A stretch of 64,000 bases of DNA. Origin: Astropecten irregularis. Its lineage: Eukaryota; Echinodermata; Asteroidea; Paxillosida; Astropectinidae. Made by a program: the position numbers and the translations under genes. This document shows positions 61,301 through 64,000 of the stretch, one piece after another; the first letter of the stretch is position 1, and each line of letters starts with the position of its first letter. The stretch covers positions 21,976,783-22,040,782 of the forward strand of contig OZ020250.1 of the NCBI GenBank assembly GCA_963971285.1, written 5' to 3'. The notes below the pieces were generated by a model. The model did not search any database. It saw nothing but the letters and a program-made list of their open reading frames with translations, and was not told where the DNA came from.

Positions 61301-63080
61301 GGTGGTAAAATGTAAGATGATGATTCTAGATAATGAGAGACACTGTCGTTTTATCACGATTAAAAATTACACCGACAAGTCTGCTCATTATTATTGCAAC
61401 ATCTGAGCTCTGGTCACCTGGCCTAGCAATACCTCCCTTTTGTCACACTGTGGTACCATTAAACCTGATACAGTTTATAACAACGTGCATTGATTCGGTG
61501 GCTAGAAAACCTAGCCGTGCGTGAATTAAAAGGCGTGAACGGGTGGAACCAAAAATGAAAAAAAAACACATAATTATGTGGTTGGCCTGCGGTACGACTG
61601 ATATGACAATGGTATGAGTGACAGGCTACAATGCTTTGTGCTTCGAAGAAACGAGCAAGGTTATTGAGATAGAGAGAGCGAGAGAGCAAAGCATTGTGGG
61701 ATACATGAGACGGGTGCATAGGAGGTGTAGTTTTTTTATATCAGCGTGGGAGATTGCTTAATGGTTGCATGGGCTACCCTTGCCTTGGCCTGTATGTGAC
61801 CTCTAAACACACCACCTGGGTATGAACAATCTATTTGATTACAGCTCGACCGTACAGGATCAATATTGCCAATATTTTCTCCATTTGGCTTTTTAGCAGC
61901 TCCTTTGCTTTAAAGAAATCACAAAACTGGCAATACCCTTCACTTGATTGTTGCGCTTCATGTCTCTCATGCATTTGTTTCCTTTGAAATTTTATTATTT
62001 TGATTCCAATGATATTCTTTAAATGATTAAGGTGTGTGACTCCACAGAAAGTAGTTGAAGGAACGATACACGGTTACGGCACTCTGCCATCTTGGCAAAG
62101 TGTCGTCAGGGCCCCTGCAAGAATTTCTAGCCAGAATCTCCCTCATTCTAAAGGAAATAATGAATAACGCCCTCCATTTCCTAGCTTTTTGATGAGGTCT
62201 GCAAAGGGAGTGGTCATATGGGCGTGGCAACTAGATGACAATTAGTTGTTTGTTCACGCATGAAATATTTAAACCTATAGGCAAGGCTATGGGTAGTCCT
62301 CAAATAATTCCTTGTCTCAATCTTTCTTTCCAACAGTACATGAGATGTCCTAATTTAGATCATTGCCAACTGGTCATTTGGTTCACTACCTCCAAAAAGT
62401 GACTACCTAACCCCAATATTAGCCCATATCCTTTCTTCTTCAATATGTGGAAAGATGAAACACTTTTCTGTTTTTTATTCCACATTTCAAATCCATACGC
62501 GTAAACATTTTTCTCAAGAGAATGAATAATAATGAAACGAGATGGTGAAAGCATGCCATGCCGATGCCTGGTTAGGTTCCATTGATCATAGAGTAAGGTC
62601 ATTCCAGCAGGTTAGGCATGATTATGACTGGTGGCCTGCATCACGCAGGTGTCTCTACCAACAATGACCCTCTATTATGAGCACAAATTAGCAACTGTTC
62701 TTCAAATGAAAATGTGCATCCTGCCTATCAGTAGGCTATTACTGCAATGTTAATTAAGAGTAATAAATAAAGAAATGGTGTTTGTTCCTCGTACAAATCA
62801 TGCACTAATTTGGTGGAATGACCCATGATAAAGATTCTAGAATTGGGAGTGAGTAGGGGGCGGGGCTGGGTGGGTGTAAAAGGGGGGAGGGATGTAGTGA
62901 TGTCCAAACTTGACCGGGCTACTCACAGGGATCTCTAGGGGTCAGTTGGGCAGGATGTGGCCCCACCATGGGCAGATTGGCAGGCTGGGGCGATGTCTGC
63001 TTCGGTTTGGTCACTTTGGTGTTGGACTTGGCAAATTCTAGTCGTATCGTTTGCGGTTGGTCTGGATCAAAACGTACTCC
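52201..63080 (-). CDS. RBPMS/couch potato/MEC-8 family RNA-binding protein, two RRMs, C-terminal 278 residues
   Basis: RNA-binding protein; family members bind tandem GCAC sites and act in splicing, RNA localisation and 3' UTR control. Exons in transcript order: 63080-62927, 60339-60282, 58589-58466, 56746-56541, 54709-54640 (or from 54712), 54512-54405, and a proposed terminal exon 52317-52201; phases agree throughout. Residues 1-23 GVRFDPDQPQTIRLEFAKSN and TKV are the end of RRM1 exactly as in RBPMS. RDPYDLSTAVF and TEAW match the couch potato/RBPMS region after the RRM (REPYDL). A His/Pro/Ala-rich linker follows, then a complete RRM2 at about 157-237: CSTLFIANLG, GFTRLRVHNKGG, CCFVEF, ATQAL, DRGGLRVEFAK. 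RRM2 resembles MEC-8 RRM2, which vertebrate RBPMS lacks. The N-terminal exons lie beyond the window edge. Confidence 0.9.
53478..53533 (+). repeat. Dispersed hairpin motif copy
   Basis: GTTAGGATGGCCTGATGC, then TTTCGATCCAAGCAGGATC and CTTATCAAAGGCTAA. Same arrangement as at 19661, inside the last RBPMS-like intron. Confidence 0.55.
54405..54512 (-). CDS. RBPMS-like exon 6 (end of RRM2)
   Basis: Acceptor TCCATCAG, donor GGAGAG|GTAAGC. Encodes NIPCATQALTHLQG, VLLPSSDRGGLRVEFAK and ANMGE: helix 2 and strand 4 of RRM2, 36 codons, phase 0-0. Confidence 0.93.
54640..54709 (-). CDS. RBPMS-like exon 5 (RRM2 core, tandem NAGNAG acceptor)
   Basis: Donor TTCCAG|GTAAGT. The acceptor reads CTAAGCAG|CC: use of AAG (exon from 54712) or CAG (exon from 54709) both keep the frame and differ by one serine. 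Encodes LPGFTRLRVHNKGG and APCCFVEFQ, the RNP1-equivalent strand. Confidence 0.93.
56541..56746 (-). CDS. RBPMS-like exon 4 (linker and start of RRM2)
   Basis: Acceptor GACACACAG, donor GTAG|GTGAGT. Encodes a His/Pro-rich linker (PHHAHSTVAHAPHHPHPP), MANAATMAAIAG, then CSTLFIANLGTGANAEQEL, which is the RNP2 strand and first helix of RRM2. Confidence 0.94.
57084..57315 (+). repeat. Foldback (MITE-like) element, subfamily A, copy 3
   Basis: Starts GGGCCAATTTCATAGAG and ends TATGAAATTGGCTCC. Interior ATTTGGTTGGTAATCCTG is shared with the 23917 copy; other parts have diverged. It lies in the RBPMS-like intron between exons 3 and 4. Confidence 0.6.
57800..57880 (+). repeat. tRNA-derived SINE (copy 4)
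   Basis: TATGGTGGTCCAGTTGG and TAAGACC (A-box-like) precede GGTTATGGGTTTGAATCC (B-box-like) by about 40 bases. The following 250 bases are A/C-rich with ACAGAC repeats and may be the SINE body or its tail. Confidence 0.55.
58466..58589 (-). CDS. RBPMS-like exon 3 (linker)
   Basis: Acceptor TTGTTCAG, donor TACTG|GTACGT. Encodes LAAAYADLTPATPVHHHP, VFAAHPALHAQVPADG and ARVTYVL. YADL and the Ala/His composition resemble the couch potato/RBPMS region after the first RRM. Confidence 0.88.
58977..59045. repeat. Minimal foldback element, 69 bp
   Basis: GGGGCCGATTTCACTA at one end and TAGTGAAATTGGCCCC at the other form a near-perfect hairpin with inner GCGAT repeats. It is the shortest member of the GGGGCC-ended group in this window. 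Confidence 0.65.
59421..59529 (+). repeat. Two tandem copies of the dispersed hairpin motif
   Basis: GAGAAAGATCCGGCTGGATC and CAAAACGTCAGGCCCTCC, then GAGAAAGATCCTGCTAGGAT and AAAAATGTCAGGCCCTC. These copies give the fullest form of the motif: GAGAAA, stem-loop, AAAACGTCAGGCCCTCCTAAC. Confidence 0.65.
60282..60339 (-). CDS. RBPMS-like exon 2
   Basis: Acceptor TGTTTCAG, donor CATCC|GTAAGT. The 58-bp exon (phase 1 in, phase 2 out) encodes YDLSTAVFLPHATEAWAHHP. DPYDLS and TEAW are the family-typical residues after RRM1. Confidence 0.9.
60340..62926 (-). other. RBPMS-like intron between exons 1 and 2 of this window
   Basis: 2.6 kb without recognisable gene or transposon apart from the A run at 60656-60684. 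Open frames are short and unconvincing on both strands. Confidence 0.7.
60656..60684. repeat. Poly(A) run of 29 bases
   Basis: Uninterrupted A run in the RBPMS-like intron between exons 1 and 2 of this window; no adjacent retrotransposon body was recognised. Confidence 0.9.
62927..63080 (-). CDS. RBPMS-like exon with the end of RRM1
   Basis: Acceptor TTTATCAG at 63081, donor ATCCCT|GTGAGT. Encodes GVRFDPDQPQTIRLEFAKSN and TKVTKPKQ, the last helix and strand 4 of RRM1, then a Pro-rich segment ending LTPRDP. It starts in phase 0; earlier RRM1 exons would lie above 64000. Confidence 0.95.
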
Positions 63081-64000
63081 CTGATAAAAAAACAAAATGG
63101 AACAAATTAAAAAAATGAAAGAAAATGAGGTTTTGAATTTGATTACCTTTATTAGAATAAGTATCTTAAATTACAGAAACAATTCAAAATATAGTTTATT
63201 GTACATGACCAAAGGTTCAGCAAGCATTGCCAAGAATCTAATAAAAGTGGCAAATGAAAATCTATACAGAGATGAGCTGTAAATCCCAGGACAAACACTT
63301 CAAATACAACCAGAATTTGGGACAAGCGGTCAGTCGTATTGGTCAACCCCCAAGCCAGGACCACGACTGGCTTCTCTAGTAGGTCTGCTCTTTCTATGGA
63401 CAGTATTTGGCGAAGTTGGAATATTTCTACAAGGTCCCACCCATTCACAATTTTCCTTTTAAATGGGGGTCAGGTGCTAAACTACAAATTACGATGTGCT
63501 GACATGCCAATAAGGTAACATTTTTAGTCTGGGGCTCAGCCCCTGAGGGGGGATTGGCAAAGAGGAAGCCCAGCATGACGAGGTAAGGTCGACCCCATAC
63601 TGCTTCCCATCCTCTTTCCCCTCAACCCCGTGGCATTCACACAGTCGCTAAGAATTGTAACACGGCCACCAGAATCCCTATTGGATTCAGTGTAAGATTA
63701 CAAAACAACAGATGGTTCTACACATCTGGTCCAATAAAGGCCAATTTAAAATTTTAAAAGACTTCGGGCAACGTTTGATTTCGACGACCTAGTTTGAGAT
63801 GTCTACCATTTCAGTAGGCTGTGACATTTTGCAGGCTACGTTCAATGTCAATTCTGATGATATCTGATTCTTCTTTACTTTTTGTTAATACCAAATTCAA
63901 AGCAATGATATTTATTGCTGGGAATTCTTTGGTTTCTCGTGTTCCTGGGCTAGCAAATTAACAGGAGATGTAAAGTAAATAGCAAGAATTATCTCTGGAA
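63081..64000. other. Intron upstream of the RRM1 exon
   Basis: I see no further RRM1 coding sequence here; the reverse-strand open frame at 63152-63448 has no RRM motifs. A short palindrome GGGGCTCAGCCCC is at about 63533. Confidence 0.6.

Overview
This is eukaryotic genomic DNA: AT-rich, intron-rich, full of short interspersed repeats, and without operons, Shine-Dalgarno sites or long uninterrupted genes. The three genes that can be read are animal genes. Their sequence type (a single ancestral-looking PEA3-group ETS factor, a DAZAP2 homologue and a two-RRM RBPMS/MEC-8 homologue) and the repeat load (tRNA-derived SINEs, foldback elements, hAT-like elements) suggest a marine invertebrate, most likely a non-vertebrate deuterostome such as an echinoderm. 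The species assignment is inference; the animal origin is secure.

Layout. (1) 1-31753 and beyond, + strand: the 3' part of a PEA3-group ETS gene (ETV1/4/5 type). Six coding exons at 17003-31753 give 442 residues including the whole ETS DNA-binding domain. The exons for the acidic N-terminus were not found and probably lie upstream of the window; a CpG-rich candidate alternative first exon ends at 16564. Positions 1-16300 look like intron or upstream sequence with repeats only. An AT-rich stretch, 31754 to about 36550, is probably 3' UTR. (2) 38152-41064, + strand: a complete four-exon DAZAP2-like gene of 171 residues, with a repeat-laden 3' UTR running to poly(A) signals at 43620. (3) 63080 down to 52201, - strand: the 3' seven exons of an RBPMS/couch potato/MEC-8 type RNA-binding protein, covering the end of RRM1, a His/Pro/Ala-rich linker, all of RRM2 and a proposed terminal exon. 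A very long 3' UTR probably runs down to a poly(A) signal at 43851-43856. The DAZAP2 and RBPMS-like genes are therefore convergent, with their 3' ends about 200 bp apart.

Repeats. The non-coding DNA holds a 987-bp hAT-like element with 12-bp terminal inverted repeats, a second 295-bp hAT-like element and at least eight foldback (MITE-like) elements sharing GGGCC-type termini. It also holds four dispersed tRNA-derived SINEs plus a scrambled SINE composite, a dispersed short hairpin motif (GATCCTGCTAGGATC type), and an exact 10 x 32 bp array of near-palindromic units in the DAZAP2 3' UTR. No rRNA, genuine tRNA gene, CRISPR array or virus-like element was recognised.

How the genes relate: the ETS factor (transcription), DAZAP2 (small adaptor) and RBPMS-like protein (mRNA binding) are separate transcription units with no evident functional coupling beyond adjacency. 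No wholly new system was found. The most noteworthy points are the possible N-terminally short ETS isoform, the retained two-RRM architecture, the NAGNAG acceptor in RRM2, and the hairpin-rich DAZAP2 3' UTR.
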